Source: an uncultured Clostridia bacterium
Lineage (GTDB): Bacteria; Bacillota; Clostridia; Christensenellales; Borkfalkiaceae
Length of the DNA: 64,000 nucleotides
NCBI GenBank assembly: GCA_934254725.1
Contig: CAKQLR010000001.1
Location: forward strand, 1 to 64,000
Direction: 5' to 3'
Shown here piece by piece: positions 16,615-26,095 of this stretch (positions are counted from its first letter, which is position 1; each line of letters starts with the position of its first letter). The position numbers and the translations under genes were made by a program. The notes under the pieces were generated by a model that saw only the letters and a list, made by a program, of their open reading frames with translations, was not told the DNA's origin and did not search any database.

Positions 16615-17955
16615 ATGGAAACATTCGAGATATTATGGAATAACGCCCTTACCGAGCTTGAAAAAACGGTAAGCCCTATAAGTTTTTCTACATATGTGGC
16701 TAAATTGAAACCCGTAGACATCGAGGACAACCGCCTTATACTCTGCACCGAAAGCGAACTTTTCGCAAACTTTATCTTCACCCGCCTTGTCGAAAAAATC
16801 AATATGGCGCTAAGAAACCTTAACGCAGGCGTCGAAGGGTTCGAGCTTTGCATCGGCAACAGCAGGGAGGACTATTTAAAGTTCAAAGGTTGCGACCGGG
16901 GAGAAATGCCCTTTCCCTCAATGCCTATCGACGCAAAACACACGTTTGAATCTTTCGTAGTGGGCAGTTCCAACAAAATGCTGTACGCAGCGGCAAAAGC
17001 TGTAGCGGAAGCGCCGGGCGAATCCTACAACCCGCTGTTCATCTACGGCGGCTCGGGTCTCGGCAAAACGCACATCATGCACGCCATAGCAAATTACATA
17101 AAGGACGCCACGCCTAAAACCAACGTCCTCTATTCCACCTGCGAAAATTTCACCAACGAACTTATCGAGTCTATCCGCCTACGTTCCACGTCGAGAAACC
17201 GCGAAGCCGATTTCAGAAAGAAGTACCGCAACGTCGACGTTCTGATTGTAGACGACGTACAATTCCTCGCAAACAAAAAGACCACGCAGGAAGAATTTTT
17301 CAATACGTTCAACGAGCTGTACTCTCAGGGCAAGCAGATAATTTTGTCTGCGGACTGCGCCCCGCAAAATATCGAAACGCTTAGCGACAGGCTCGTAACC
17401 CGTTTTTCGGGCGGACTTACCGCGCAGGTTCTCCCCCCCGACCTCGAAACGAAAATAGCCATTCTTCAAAAGAAAGCTGCTGCAAAAAAATGCGTAATTT
17501 CCATAGAGGTTGCGTCCTTCCTCGCCGAGAATTCGGGCAACGACGTAAGAACTCTGGAAGGTCTTTTACATAAAGTCATCTTCGCATCCATTCTGCACGA
17601 AAAGCCCATCACGCTCGAACTCGCAAGGGCGGCGCTTCAGGAAACGAGCGACCGTCAGCAGGAAGCGTTAACCGCCTCCACCGTAATATCAGCGGTGTGC
17701 GATTATTACCACGTTTCGGAAAAAGACCTGATCGGCAAAAAGAAGAACAGAGAAATTGCCGAGCCACGTCAAATCTGCGTTTATCTTATGACGGAACTTC
17801 TCCCGCTCCCCCTCGTTTCGGTGGGACAGGCTGTCGGCGGCAGGGATCACACAACCGTAATGCACGCGCGCGACAAAGTGGCTAAACTCGTTCAGGAAGG
17901 CGGCAGATACTATACGGAAGTCACCGACCTTAAGAATTTGATTTTAAAGAAGTAA
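16615..17955 (+). CDS. dnaA: Chromosomal replication initiator DnaA
   Basis: A 446-residue initiator with all domains: domain I (1-80), a short domain II linker, the AAA+ domain III (GGSGLGKTHIMHAIANY at about 145, VLIVDDVQFLANKKTTQEEFF near 205) and domain IV with the DnaA-box-reading signature GGRDHTTVMHARDKV near the C-terminus. The ATG at 16615 has GAGGAGA upstream. It is on the plus strand with mnmG, opposite to nearly all neighbours. dnaN does not follow. Confidence 0.98.
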   Translation: METFEILWNNALTELEKTVSPISFSTYVAKLKPVDIEDNRLILCTESELFANFIFTRLVEKINMALRNLNAGVEGFELCIGNSREDYLKFKGCDRGEMPFPSMPIDAKHTFESFVVGSSNKMLYAAAKAVAEAPGESYNPLFIYGGSGLGKTHIMHAIANYIKDATPKTNVLYSTCENFTNELIESIRLRSTSRNREADFRKKYRNVDVLIVDDVQFLANKKTTQEEFFNTFNELYSQGKQIILSADCAPQNIETLSDRLVTRFSGGLTAQVLPPDLETKIAILQKKAAAKKCVISIEVASFLAENSGNDVRTLEGLLHKVIFASILHEKPITLELARAALQETSDRQQEALTASTVISAVCDYYHVSEKDLIGKKKNREIAEPRQICVYLMTELLPLPLVSVGQAVGGRDHTTVMHARDKVAKLVQEGGRYYTEVTDLKNLILKK

Positions 17956-18072
17956 AAACCCTGTAAATCTCACATTATCAAGCATATTTCAGTAAATCGC
18001 ACAAAAAAAGCGACCGAGCCGCAAAAAACGGAAAAGCCGCCTTTATCGCATAAAAACTCACTATTTTCAAAA

Positions 18073-19935
18073 ATGATTATGACAAACAGATACACCGAAG
18101 GCGAATTCGATGCGGTCGTAATAGGCGCGGGTCACGCAGGCTGTGAAGCCGCCCTCGCCCTCTCCCGAACGGGAATGAAAACCGCATTGCTCACGCTGAA
18201 TTTAGACGCCATAGCATTTATGGCATGCAACCCGTCAATCGGCGGAACGGCGAAAGGTCACCTTGTAAGGGAGCTTGACGCGCTCGGCGGAATGATGGGC
18301 GTGGTTGCGGATAAAACCATGCTTCAGATAAAAATGCTCAATCGCGGCAAGGGCGCGGCAGTGCAATCATTGCGCGCGCAGGCGGACAAAAACCGCTACC
18401 ATACCGAAATGAAAAAGGTAGTGGAAAACGCCCCCAACATAACGATAGTGCAGTGCGAAGCATCGGAAATCCTCACAAAAAACGGCAAAGTAACGGGCGT
18501 ACTCACCACCTACGGCGGAATTTTTTACTGCAGGGCGGTGGTAGTCGCAACGGGCGTTTACCTCGGCGGCAAAGTTTTCGCGGGAGAGTTTTCCAAGGAA
18601 ATCGGTCCCAACGGCTTTGCCAACGCGACGGAGCTTACAAAAAATCTTATCGACCTCGGCTTCAGCGTAAGGCGTTTCAAAACGGGAACGCCCGCCCGCG
18701 TAGACGGCAGAACGATCGACTATTCAAAGTGCGAAATTCAGCTCGGCGAAACAGACGTTTACCCGTTTTCCTACCTTACCGAGCGCCTTCCCGTCGAACA
18801 GACGCCCTGTTATTTAACCTACACCAACGAAAAAACGCACGAGATTATACGCGCGAACCTTCACCGCAGCCCGTTATACGGCGGCGCGATCAAGGGCATC
18901 GGACCGAGATACTGCCCCTCCATCGAAGACAAGATAGTCCGTTTTGCAGACAAGGACAGGCACCAACTCTTCTTAGAACCCGAAGGCGGCGACACCAACG
19001 AAGTCTACGTTCAGGGCATGAGCAGTTCGCTCCCCCACGACGTACAGCGCGATATGTACCGCACGGTAGCGGGGCTTGAAAACGCAAAAATCATGCGCTA
19101 CGCCTACGCGATAGAATACGACTGCATAGACACTCTGGACGTCTACCCCACCCTCGGCTACAAAAAAATTCAAGGGCTGTACACGGCGGGTCAGGTAAAC
19201 GGCACCAGCGGTTATGAAGAAGCCGCCGTTCAGGGCTTGATAGCCGGAGCGAACGCCTCTTTATATCTCCGCGAAAAGGAGCCGCTTATCCTCGGGCGAA
19301 GCGAAGCTTACGCGGGCGTGCTCATAGACGACCTCGTGACAAAGGGCACCAACGAGCCATACCGCATAATGACCTCCCGCGCGGAGTACCGCCTTATTTT
19401 AAGGCAGGACAACGCGGACTTCCGCCTTATAGAGAAAGGCAGAAAAGCAGGGCTTGTTTCTGACGAGCGCTACGACGTTTTCCTTAAAAGAAAGGCGCTT
19501 GCGGAAAAAGCCAAAGCCGAACTGAAAATCTCCGTCCCTCTTAAAGACTGCAAAGAATTCGTGGAGAGCTACGGAGGGAACGTTTCCGGCGGAATGAACG
19601 TCGAAGCGATGATAAAAAGAAACATTCCCATTCGCGACATAAAAGAGAAATTCGGCTTGTTCGAGGGCATTCCGAACGACGTCCTCGAAATGACGGAAAC
19701 GGACGCCAAGTACGAAGGCTACCTTAAAAAAGGTTTCGAGCAGATAGAAAAGACCAAACGACTCGAAGACAAACAACTCCCCCCCGATATCGACTACCTT
19801 GCAATCGACGGGCTGAGAATAGAAGCCAAACAAAAGCTTGACAAAATCCGCCCGACCTCGCTCGGACAGGCGTCCAGAATTTCGGGCGTAAACCCTGCGG
19901 ATATAGCGGTGCTTATGGTGTACCTGAGGAAGTAA
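18073..19935 (+). CDS. mnmG: tRNA uridine-5-carboxymethylaminomethyl modification enzyme MnmG
   Basis: A 620-residue FAD enzyme that with MnmE modifies U34 of certain tRNAs. Seen are the FAD site VVIGAGHAGCEAALAL at the start, the folate/FAD-region motif ACNPSIGGTAKGHLVRELDALGG, KTGTPARVDGR, the second family signature GYEEAAVQGLIAGANA, and the helical C-terminal MnmE-binding part ending near GVNPADIAVLMVYL. An ATG at 18073 or at 18079 could be used; neither has a clear ribosome site. It follows dnaA by 117 nt. mnmE is not in the window. Confidence 0.96.
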   Translation: MIMTNRYTEGEFDAVVIGAGHAGCEAALALSRTGMKTALLTLNLDAIAFMACNPSIGGTAKGHLVRELDALGGMMGVVADKTMLQIKMLNRGKGAAVQSLRAQADKNRYHTEMKKVVENAPNITIVQCEASEILTKNGKVTGVLTTYGGIFYCRAVVVATGVYLGGKVFAGEFSKEIGPNGFANATELTKNLIDLGFSVRRFKTGTPARVDGRTIDYSKCEIQLGETDVYPFSYLTERLPVEQTPCYLTYTNEKTHEIIRANLHRSPLYGGAIKGIGPRYCPSIEDKIVRFADKDRHQLFLEPEGGDTNEVYVQGMSSSLPHDVQRDMYRTVAGLENAKIMRYAYAIEYDCIDTLDVYPTLGYKKIQGLYTAGQVNGTSGYEEAAVQGLIAGANASLYLREKEPLILGRSEAYAGVLIDDLVTKGTNEPYRIMTSRAEYRLILRQDNADFRLIEKGRKAGLVSDERYDVFLKRKALAEKAKAELKISVPLKDCKEFVESYGGNVSGGMNVEAMIKRNIPIRDIKEKFGLFEGIPNDVLEMTETDAKYEGYLKKGFEQIEKTKRLEDKQLPPDIDYLAIDGLRIEAKQKLDKIRPTSLGQASRISGVNPADIAVLMVYLRK

Positions 19936-19940
19936 AAATT

Positions 19941-20102
19941 ATGGAAAACGATAAAAAAGTCCCCGAAAACACGCAAAAACGCACGGAAGCGGAGCTGAAA
20001 GAGCTTGAAAGAAAGCGCAAAGCACGCGAGCGCGAAGCCTTTAAAAAGAAGTACTTCGAGTATTACGACGATATAAAAATAAGCGACCGTCAGGACTGGT
20101 AA
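19941..20102 (+). CDS. Small charged protein downstream of mnmG
   Basis: A 53-codon ORF that short-ORF cut-offs miss. The ATG at 19941 is 5 nt after the mnmG stop, with GAGGAAG at 19926-19932 acting as ribosome site. The product is very charged, with a long predicted helix (EAELKELERKRKARERE) and a tyrosine/aspartate-rich end, YFEYYDDIKI then SDRQDW. A strong terminator follows at 20168, so it is the last gene of the mnmG transcript. No family is recognised. Confidence 0.65.
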   Translation: MENDKKVPENTQKRTEAELKELERKRKAREREAFKKKYFEYYDDIKISDRQDW

Positions 20103-20167
20103 AGCACTCTCCAAGCGGTTCGTAAACTTCAAACATTTTACAAAAACAAACTCTTTACAACGACAAC

Positions 20168-20206
20168 GCGGCGCGGCGATATTGATTATCGCCGCGCCGC
20201 TTCTCA
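20168..20206 (+). terminator. Intrinsic terminator of dnaA-mnmG unit
   Basis: A perfect 14-bp GC-rich stem (20168-20181 with 20187-20200) and 5-nt loop, followed by a T-rich run. It separates the plus-strand unit from the convergent glycosyltransferase gene. Confidence 0.9.
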
Positions 20207-20219
20207 TTTTTACTCCGCA

Positions 20220-21635
20220 TTAAATTTTTATATCCAGCAAATAAACTTCTATAACGATAAAATCGCATCTGAAAGAATATTTCAATTCCGCGTCGAAGTT
20301 CTTCAAAATAACCGACGGAATTTTATGCGCCGCCTCTTTCGTAAACCATATTTTCCCGGAAAATTCCCCTTCCGTTTCGCTTATTTCCGACAATTTTCCG
20401 TTTAAAATATCCTCTTCGCTTAGCTCCTCCACGTTAGAAAAAACCTTATACCACGGCAAATAATTCATCTCGTAATGTTTCCCGTCGGGAAAATAGTACG
20501 ACATCATACCGAAAGACGTATCCGCCGCAACAAAAGTCTGCTCCTCGCCGTATTCCGCCTTAAAATCATTTACGAATTTTTTCATTTCCCCGTTATACTC
20601 GAACGGAAGAATAACCGCAAACGAAACAACAAGCAAAGCAGACAACGCATAAACCGAAATCTTTCTTATTTTCACTTCGAACCCGCCCAGACCGTTCGCA
20701 AACGAAAACGCAAAAATCCCGAGATTCATTATACAATATCTCGCTATGTAAAACGGTCTTATCGCAATCGTCACGAATAAAGCTATCGTCTGAAACCCAA
20801 TCGCGCACACCGCGGCATAAAGCAAACCTAAATTTCTGTTTTCTTTTTTTAAAGCAAAAACCCCGTATATCGCACAGGAAACGGCAAAAACGACAACAGA
20901 CAGTGTGTCTGCGGAACCAAGCCAGAACGTTTCGCCGGCGTCTTTCACCTGCTTAAACAGCGGTATTATCCACGGTATATACCCGCATACAAACAACGCG
21001 TCCGCAATAAGCACTTTGTAAAAATCTCTCCTCTCTCGTATAAGTATGTACATATTCACAAATCCGAATATGAGAAAGAAATTCAGCAGCGCATACAAAT
21101 GCGTATAGCACGCGACAAGCCCGCACGCAAAACAAACGACAAGGTACCGCACAGAACGCTCTTTCATAAACAAATACCCGCACAGAAAGCCGAGCGTGAT
21201 AAAAAAGATACACCACGAATAGCTCCTCTGCTGCGTTGCAAATAGCAGCGACGGCGGCACGGCGGCAAACGCAATAATAAACGTCCGCGCGAAGCCGTTC
21301 CCGAACTTCCCCCTTACAAAAGTCACGCCGAGCACAAGCGTAGCCGCGTATCCTATGCACGAAAACAGCTTTGACGCAAACGCGGTATAACCGAATACCC
21401 CGCAAAACGTTTTAAGCGCGAGGAAGTAAAACGGCGGGTGCATATCCGTCTTTACAAGCGCAATAATTTCTCCGTACGGGTGTTTGATCAACGCCGCCGT
21501 ATACGTTTCGTCAAACCACAGGTTGTCGTTAAACAGCAGCGCTATCGGGAACAAACATACGACGAGAAACACATAAAACGTAATTCTCGTTTCCCTGTCA
21601 CGGAAAAAATTTTTAAATTTTTCAATCGTTTTCAT
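20220..21635 (-). CDS. GT39/ArnT-like polyprenol-linked glycosyltransferase membrane protein
   Basis: A 471-residue polytopic protein with 10 or more hydrophobic segments. The first external loop carries WFDETYTAALI, with the acidic pair typical of GT-C enzymes, and a following TDMHPPFYF motif; QQRSYSWC is also family-like. Such enzymes transfer a sugar from a polyprenyl phosphate carrier to an acceptor outside the membrane, for example lipid, teichoic acid or protein. The short C-terminal soluble domain has no recognised motif. The ATG at 21635 is chosen because the next codon in frame upstream is a TTG without ribosome site. Substrate cannot be told. Confidence 0.78.
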   Translation of the reverse strand: MKTIEKFKNFFRDRETRITFYVFLVVCLFPIALLFNDNLWFDETYTAALIKHPYGEIIALVKTDMHPPFYFLALKTFCGVFGYTAFASKLFSCIGYAATLVLGVTFVRGKFGNGFARTFIIAFAAVPPSLLFATQQRSYSWCIFFITLGFLCGYLFMKERSVRYLVVCFACGLVACYTHLYALLNFFLIFGFVNMYILIRERRDFYKVLIADALFVCGYIPWIIPLFKQVKDAGETFWLGSADTLSVVVFAVSCAIYGVFALKKENRNLGLLYAAVCAIGFQTIALFVTIAIRPFYIARYCIMNLGIFAFSFANGLGGFEVKIRKISVYALSALLVVSFAVILPFEYNGEMKKFVNDFKAEYGEEQTFVAADTSFGMMSYYFPDGKHYEMNYLPWYKVFSNVEELSEEDILNGKLSEISETEGEFSGKIWFTKEAAHKIPSVILKNFDAELKYSFRCDFIVIEVYLLDIKI

Positions 21636-21653
21636 AAACCGCAAAAAGTCAAA

Positions 21654-21681
21654 CCGGCGGGCGCATAAACGCGTCCGCCGC
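21654..21681 (-). terminator. Hairpin terminator after the topoisomerase operon
   Basis: CGGCGG (21655-21660) and CCGCCG (21675-21680), with inner GCGC/GCG pairing, form a GC-rich stem directly after the subunit A stop at 21687. T-rich sequence follows on both strands. The loop GCGCATAAACGCG also resembles the interspersed GC-core family. Confidence 0.6.
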
Positions 21682-21686
21682 CTTTT

Positions 21687-24116
21687 TTATTGTTCTATTT
21701 CGAAGCATTCCACGGGTGAGGTTTTCTTGTGTTTTGCAATAAACTTACCTCTCGAAGTCCTCGAATCTATCTCTATCTTCTCGGTATTTACGACGTACAT
21801 ATTGCCGTCTTTTTCTTTTACGAGAAGGTCGAACGGATCTGTAACGTAGCCGGAGTACACAACCCTTTCGCTTCCGCCGCCTATATCCGCGATCTTAACG
21901 CCCTTTCTGCCTCTACCCATCGGCTCGAGCGCACCGCTTATAATAATGCGCTTGAACGAACCGAACGAAGTAACCACGATAATCTCGCCCTCGGCTTCCT
22001 CGTCCACCTGACCGGCAAAAACAACCTCGTCGTCTGTAAGAGCAATGCCCTTGACCCCGCCGGAAATTCTTCCCTGCTTGGGAATATCGTCCTTAACGGC
22101 GTTCAGGCAAAGACCACCCTTCGTCACGAACAGCACCGTAGAAGCTTCCCTGTCGTTTTCGACCGATATAATCTCGTCGCCGTCCTTAAGTTTAGCCGCC
22201 TGGAAGAAACGCTTCTGCACGTTGTAGTCCGCCCACGCGCTCTTCTTGACCATACCCTGCTTCGTGAAGAACAGAATATCACCCTCGGGCATATTCTCTC
22301 CCACCGCAAACATATGTACGGGCTTTTCGTCCTTTTCGCACTCGTCGAACAACTCCTTGAACGGCGTACCCTTTTCCCTGTACTTGCAGGTGTTCGTGTT
22401 CTCCAAGTCGAACCTTACGCAGTTGCCCTTGTTCGTGAACGCGTAAACGTACATATCAGAAGTAACGGGCAGCGTAAGCAGCGGAATGTCGTTGAGAGCG
22501 GAACCGCCGTCCACTTTCTTGTCGGACATATCGTAATTCTTTCTTGGAACTTTCTTAATGTTGCCCGCCGCCGTGTAGACCATAACAAGGTTTTCCACAG
22601 GCTTCTTATAGTTCTCGGGTGAGGGTCCTTTCGTATCCTCCTGAGAAATAATTACACTCTTTCTTTCTTCCTTGTATTTGCGCTTTATCGCGGTTATCTC
22701 GTCTTTTACGACGTTCATCTGAAGCTTTTTGCTGTCAAGAATAGCCTGAAGTTTTTCAATCAAAATCTTAAGCTGCTTCAATTCTTCTTCCAGCTTGTAA
22801 ACTTCCAGCTTGGTAAGACGCGCAAGTCTTAAATCGAGTATCGCCTGCGCCTGAACGTCCGAAAGTTCGAATGTAGCTTTCAACGTCTGCTTAGCCTCGG
22901 TGGTGTTTGCCGCCGTCTTGATTATGCGTATAACCTCGTCGATATTCTGTATGGCTATAATCAATCCTTCGAGGATATGCGCGCGCTCTTTCGCCCTGTT
23001 CAAATCGAATCTCGTACGGCGAACGATAACTTCTCTCTGGTACTCTACGTAGTAGGAGATTATCTGCAACAAGCTGAGCTGTTGCGGTTTGCCGTTCGCT
23101 ATCGCAACCATATTGATGTTGAACGAACACTGAAGCTGAGTATATTTATACAGGAAAGCAAGTATGCCCTCCGCGTCGTAATCCTTTTTGATTTTAATTA
23201 CCGCACGCATACCCTTTCTGTCCGACTCGTCAACGATATCGGCAATACCCGCAAGTTCGTCCTTTTTCTCGTCCTTAAGGTCGGCTATCTTTTTAAGGAG
23301 AGCCGCTTTATTCACCTGATAGGGAATTTCGTGAATAACTATGTTCTTCTTTTCGCCGTCCGGTTCTATGGTGACTTTCGCCCTCATAATAACCTTGCCC
23401 TTGCCCGTTTCGTAAGCGTTTACGAGTTCCTGCCCCGCAATTATGTAGCCGCCCGTCGGGAAGTCCGGCCCCTTTATATACTTCATCATTTCGGCAAGGG
23501 TGATCTTCGGATTGTTTATGTATTGAACAACACCGTCGATAACCTCACCGAGGTTGTGCGTCGGAATGTTGGTCGCAAGACCTACGGCGATACCGTAAGT
23601 ACCGTTTACAAGAAGGTTCGGAAATCTTCCGGGAAGCGTTTCGGGTTCTCTCAGCGAGTCGTCGAAGTTAAGCCCGAATTTAACCGTCTCCTTGTCAAGG
23701 TCCTGCAAAAGTTCCAGCGCGAGAGGTTGCAAACGAACTTCCGTATACCTCATTGCCGCGGCGCCGTCGCCGTCTACCGAACCGAAGTTTCCGTGCCCGT
23801 CTACGAGGGTCATTCTCATATTGAACGGCTGAGCCATTCTTACCATAGCGTCGTAAACGGAAGTATCTCCGTGCGGGTGATATTTTGCAAGGCAGTCGCC
23901 TACTACCTTTGCGCTCTTTTTATAACCTTTATCGGGCGTAAAACCCTGCTCGTACATCGAGTAAAGAATTCTTCTCTGAACGGGTTTAAGTCCGTCCTCA
24001 ACTCTCGGAAGCGCCCTGTCGAGAATAACGTACTCGGCATAAGGTATCATGGAGTTGTGAAGCACGTCCTCAAGCGAGCTTGTAATAATTCTGTCGTTAG
24101 TATTATTCTCTGCCAC
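21687..24116 (-). CDS. DNA gyrase/topoisomerase IV subunit A (type IIA topoisomerase)
   Basis: An 809-residue breakage-reunion subunit. [38 protein letters not shown] (quinolone region; T85 and D89 correspond to E. coli Ser83 and Asp87) and AMRYTEVRL with catalytic Tyr124 are clear. A coiled coil (about 360-490) and a C-terminal beta-pinwheel follow. The QRRGGKG GyrA box expected in the first blade is not seen; that blade reads [10 protein letters not shown] instead. This makes topoisomerase IV-like (ParC-type) function as likely as gyrase. It follows subunit B by 12 nt. Confidence 0.92.
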   Translation of the reverse strand: MAENNTNDRIITSSLEDVLHNSMIPYAEYVILDRALPRVEDGLKPVQRRILYSMYEQGFTPDKGYKKSAKVVGDCLAKYHPHGDTSVYDAMVRMAQPFNMRMTLVDGHGNFGSVDGDGAAAMRYTEVRLQPLALELLQDLDKETVKFGLNFDDSLREPETLPGRFPNLLVNGTYGIAVGLATNIPTHNLGEVIDGVVQYINNPKITLAEMMKYIKGPDFPTGGYIIAGQELVNAYETGKGKVIMRAKVTIEPDGEKKNIVIHEIPYQVNKAALLKKIADLKDEKKDELAGIADIVDESDRKGMRAVIKIKKDYDAEGILAFLYKYTQLQCSFNINMVAIANGKPQQLSLLQIISYYVEYQREVIVRRTRFDLNRAKERAHILEGLIIAIQNIDEVIRIIKTAANTTEAKQTLKATFELSDVQAQAILDLRLARLTKLEVYKLEEELKQLKILIEKLQAILDSKKLQMNVVKDEITAIKRKYKEERKSVIISQEDTKGPSPENYKKPVENLVMVYTAAGNIKKVPRKNYDMSDKKVDGGSALNDIPLLTLPVTSDMYVYAFTNKGNCVRFDLENTNTCKYREKGTPFKELFDECEKDEKPVHMFAVGENMPEGDILFFTKQGMVKKSAWADYNVQKRFFQAAKLKDGDEIISVENDREASTVLFVTKGGLCLNAVKDDIPKQGRISGGVKGIALTDDEVVFAGQVDEEAEGEIIVVTSFGSFKRIIISGALEPMGRGRKGVKIADIGGGSERVVYSGYVTDPFDLLVKEKDGNMYVVNTEKIEIDSRTSRGKFIAKHKKTSPVECFEIEQ

Positions 24117-24128
24117 GATAAAACCTCC

Positions 24129-26087
24129 TTAAAGTTTAACTTCTTTTATAAACGTGTCTTCCTTATTGAAGTCCGCGTTTTCCTGAATATACGCTTTTCT
24201 TGCCTCAATGGCGTCGCCCATAAGCGTGGTGATAAGTCTTTCCGCCTCCGCAGCATCCTCGAGGGAAACGCGCATAAGCACTCTTGTCTTAGGATTCATA
24301 GTCGTATCCCAAAGCTGTTCGGGGTTCATCTCGCCGAGACCTTTATACCTCTGAATCTGATACCCTCTTCCGACCTTATCTATTTTCACTTTAAGTTCGT
24401 TATCGTCGTAAGCGTATTCCTCTATGTCCTTTTTGTACACCTTGTAAAGCGGCGGCATACCTATGTAAACGTGCCCCGCCTGAACAAGATCCCTCATATA
24501 CCTGAAGAAGAACGTAAGCAAAATAGCCCTGATGTGCGCGCCGTCCTGGTCGGCATCGGAAAGAATTATAACCTTATGATAGTTAAGGTCTTTAAGCGTA
24601 AAATCGCTACCTATGCCCGTGCCGAGCGCACTTATAATCGTCCTTATTTCCTCGTTTTTCAGAACTTCGTCCAAGCGTTTCTTCTCTGCGTTCAGCGGTT
24701 TGCCCCTGAGCGGAAGAATAGCCTGATGCTGTCTGTCGCGCCCCTGTTTCGCGCTGCCGCCTGCGGAGTCGCCCTCAACTATAAATATCTCGTTCAGCTC
24801 TGCTTTTCTCGACGAGCAGTTCGCAAGCTTACCTATAAGCTTCGTGGAATCGGCTTCCTTCTTGCCTCTCGCTATTTCTTTAGCGTGTCTTGCGGCGTTT
24901 CTGGTTTTAGCCGCGCCCTGCGCCTTTTTGATCATTCCGTCAAAGACGTCCGCGTTCTTTTTGTTCTTACTAAGCGCTCCGAGCTCATCCACAACAAGTC
25001 CGTCTACCGCGGGACGAACTTCGGGGTTGCCGAGCTTCGTCTTGGTCTGCCCTTCGAACTCCACGTTCTTCATCTTAATGGAAAGAATAGCGGTCATACC
25101 CTCGCGAAAGTCCTCGCCCATAAAATTCGGGTCTTTGTCTTTTAGATAGTTATTGCTTCTTGCGAAGTCGTTAAGCACTTTGGTAATGCCCGACTTAAAC
25201 CCTATCTCGTGCATGCCGCCTTCGGGCGTCGGAATATTGTTAACGAAGGAAAACACGCTTTCGGTATAGCTGTCGGTGTGCTGAATGGCAAATTCAATAA
25301 GAATGCCGTCCCTCTCGCCCTTGACGTAAACGGGTTCGGGGTAAACGGGCGTCTTGCCCTCGTTCAGCCATTTAACGAAGTCCACTATGCCGCCGTCGTA
25401 TTTATATTCTTTTCTGACCTCCGGCTCCTCTCTTTTGTCCGTCAGAGTAATGCACACGCCCTTATTCAGGAACGCAAGTTCTCTAAGTCTTTTAGCCACT
25501 ATTTCAAATTTGAAGTTGACCGTTTCAAACACTCTCGCGTCTGGCTTGAATTGAACAAAAGTGCCCTTTTTCCGCGTTTTCATACCTGTATCGGCAAGCG
25601 GCGCCTTAGGAATACCCGACATCATTTTGCCCGTCGTCGGGTCCTGATAGCTGGAAAACTCCATCTGGTAAACGTCCCCGCGGTACACCTGAACTTTAAG
25701 CCATTCGGAAAGCGCGTTGGTAACCGAAGCGCCGACCCCGTGAAGTCCGCCCGAGTAGTTATAGTTGTCGTTGCCGAATTTACCGCCCGCATGCAGTTGC
25801 GTAAAAATAAGCTCCACCGCGGAAACCTTCTTTTCCTTGTGAATATCCACGGGCATGCCTCTGCCGTTGTCCTCGACTGAAGCGCTGCCGTCCTTATACA
25901 AAACCACGTCCACTCTGTCCGCGTAACCGTTCGCGGCTTCGTCTATGGCGTTATCGACTATCTCCCAAAGGATGTGATGAAGTCCCTTTTCGCCCGTAGA
26001 GCCGATGTACATACCGGGGCGAACGCGCACCGCCTCAAGCCCCTCGAGAACGGTAATATCGTCTGCGCTGTACGTCTTTTTTGCCAT
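24129..26087 (-). CDS. DNA gyrase/topoisomerase IV subunit B (type IIA topoisomerase)
   Basis: A 652-residue ATPase subunit. The GHKL ATP site shows EIVDNAIDEA, DNGRGMPVDIH and the lid SGGLHGVGASVTNALS. A transducer domain follows, then the TOPRIM metal site EGDSAGGSA and DADQDGAHI, and the tail RYKGLGEMNPEQLWDTTM. Length and HAGGKFG resemble ParE; ALGTGIGSDF is more GyrB-like, so the assignment is left open together with subunit A. The gene is last but one in an operon with nadE and a methyltransferase, 8 nt after the latter. Confidence 0.92.
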   Translation of the reverse strand: MAKKTYSADDITVLEGLEAVRVRPGMYIGSTGEKGLHHILWEIVDNAIDEAANGYADRVDVVLYKDGSASVEDNGRGMPVDIHKEKKVSAVELIFTQLHAGGKFGNDNYNYSGGLHGVGASVTNALSEWLKVQVYRGDVYQMEFSSYQDPTTGKMMSGIPKAPLADTGMKTRKKGTFVQFKPDARVFETVNFKFEIVAKRLRELAFLNKGVCITLTDKREEPEVRKEYKYDGGIVDFVKWLNEGKTPVYPEPVYVKGERDGILIEFAIQHTDSYTESVFSFVNNIPTPEGGMHEIGFKSGITKVLNDFARSNNYLKDKDPNFMGEDFREGMTAILSIKMKNVEFEGQTKTKLGNPEVRPAVDGLVVDELGALSKNKKNADVFDGMIKKAQGAAKTRNAARHAKEIARGKKEADSTKLIGKLANCSSRKAELNEIFIVEGDSAGGSAKQGRDRQHQAILPLRGKPLNAEKKRLDEVLKNEEIRTIISALGTGIGSDFTLKDLNYHKVIILSDADQDGAHIRAILLTFFFRYMRDLVQAGHVYIGMPPLYKVYKKDIEEYAYDDNELKVKIDKVGRGYQIQRYKGLGEMNPEQLWDTTMNPKTRVLMRVSLEDAAEAERLITTLMGDAIEARKAYIQENADFNKEDTFIKEVKL

Positions 26088-26095
26088 TAGCGTAA

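Noticed and set aside
16403..18072. Replication origin beside dnaA
   Set aside because: No cluster of DnaA boxes seen in either spacer, no strand switch of the flanking genes; kept only as a question.
22977..25145. A 722-codon open frame on the plus strand
   Set aside because: It is antisense to both topoisomerase genes, and its product is Arg/Val/Phe-rich with no motif; a shadow of their codon usage.
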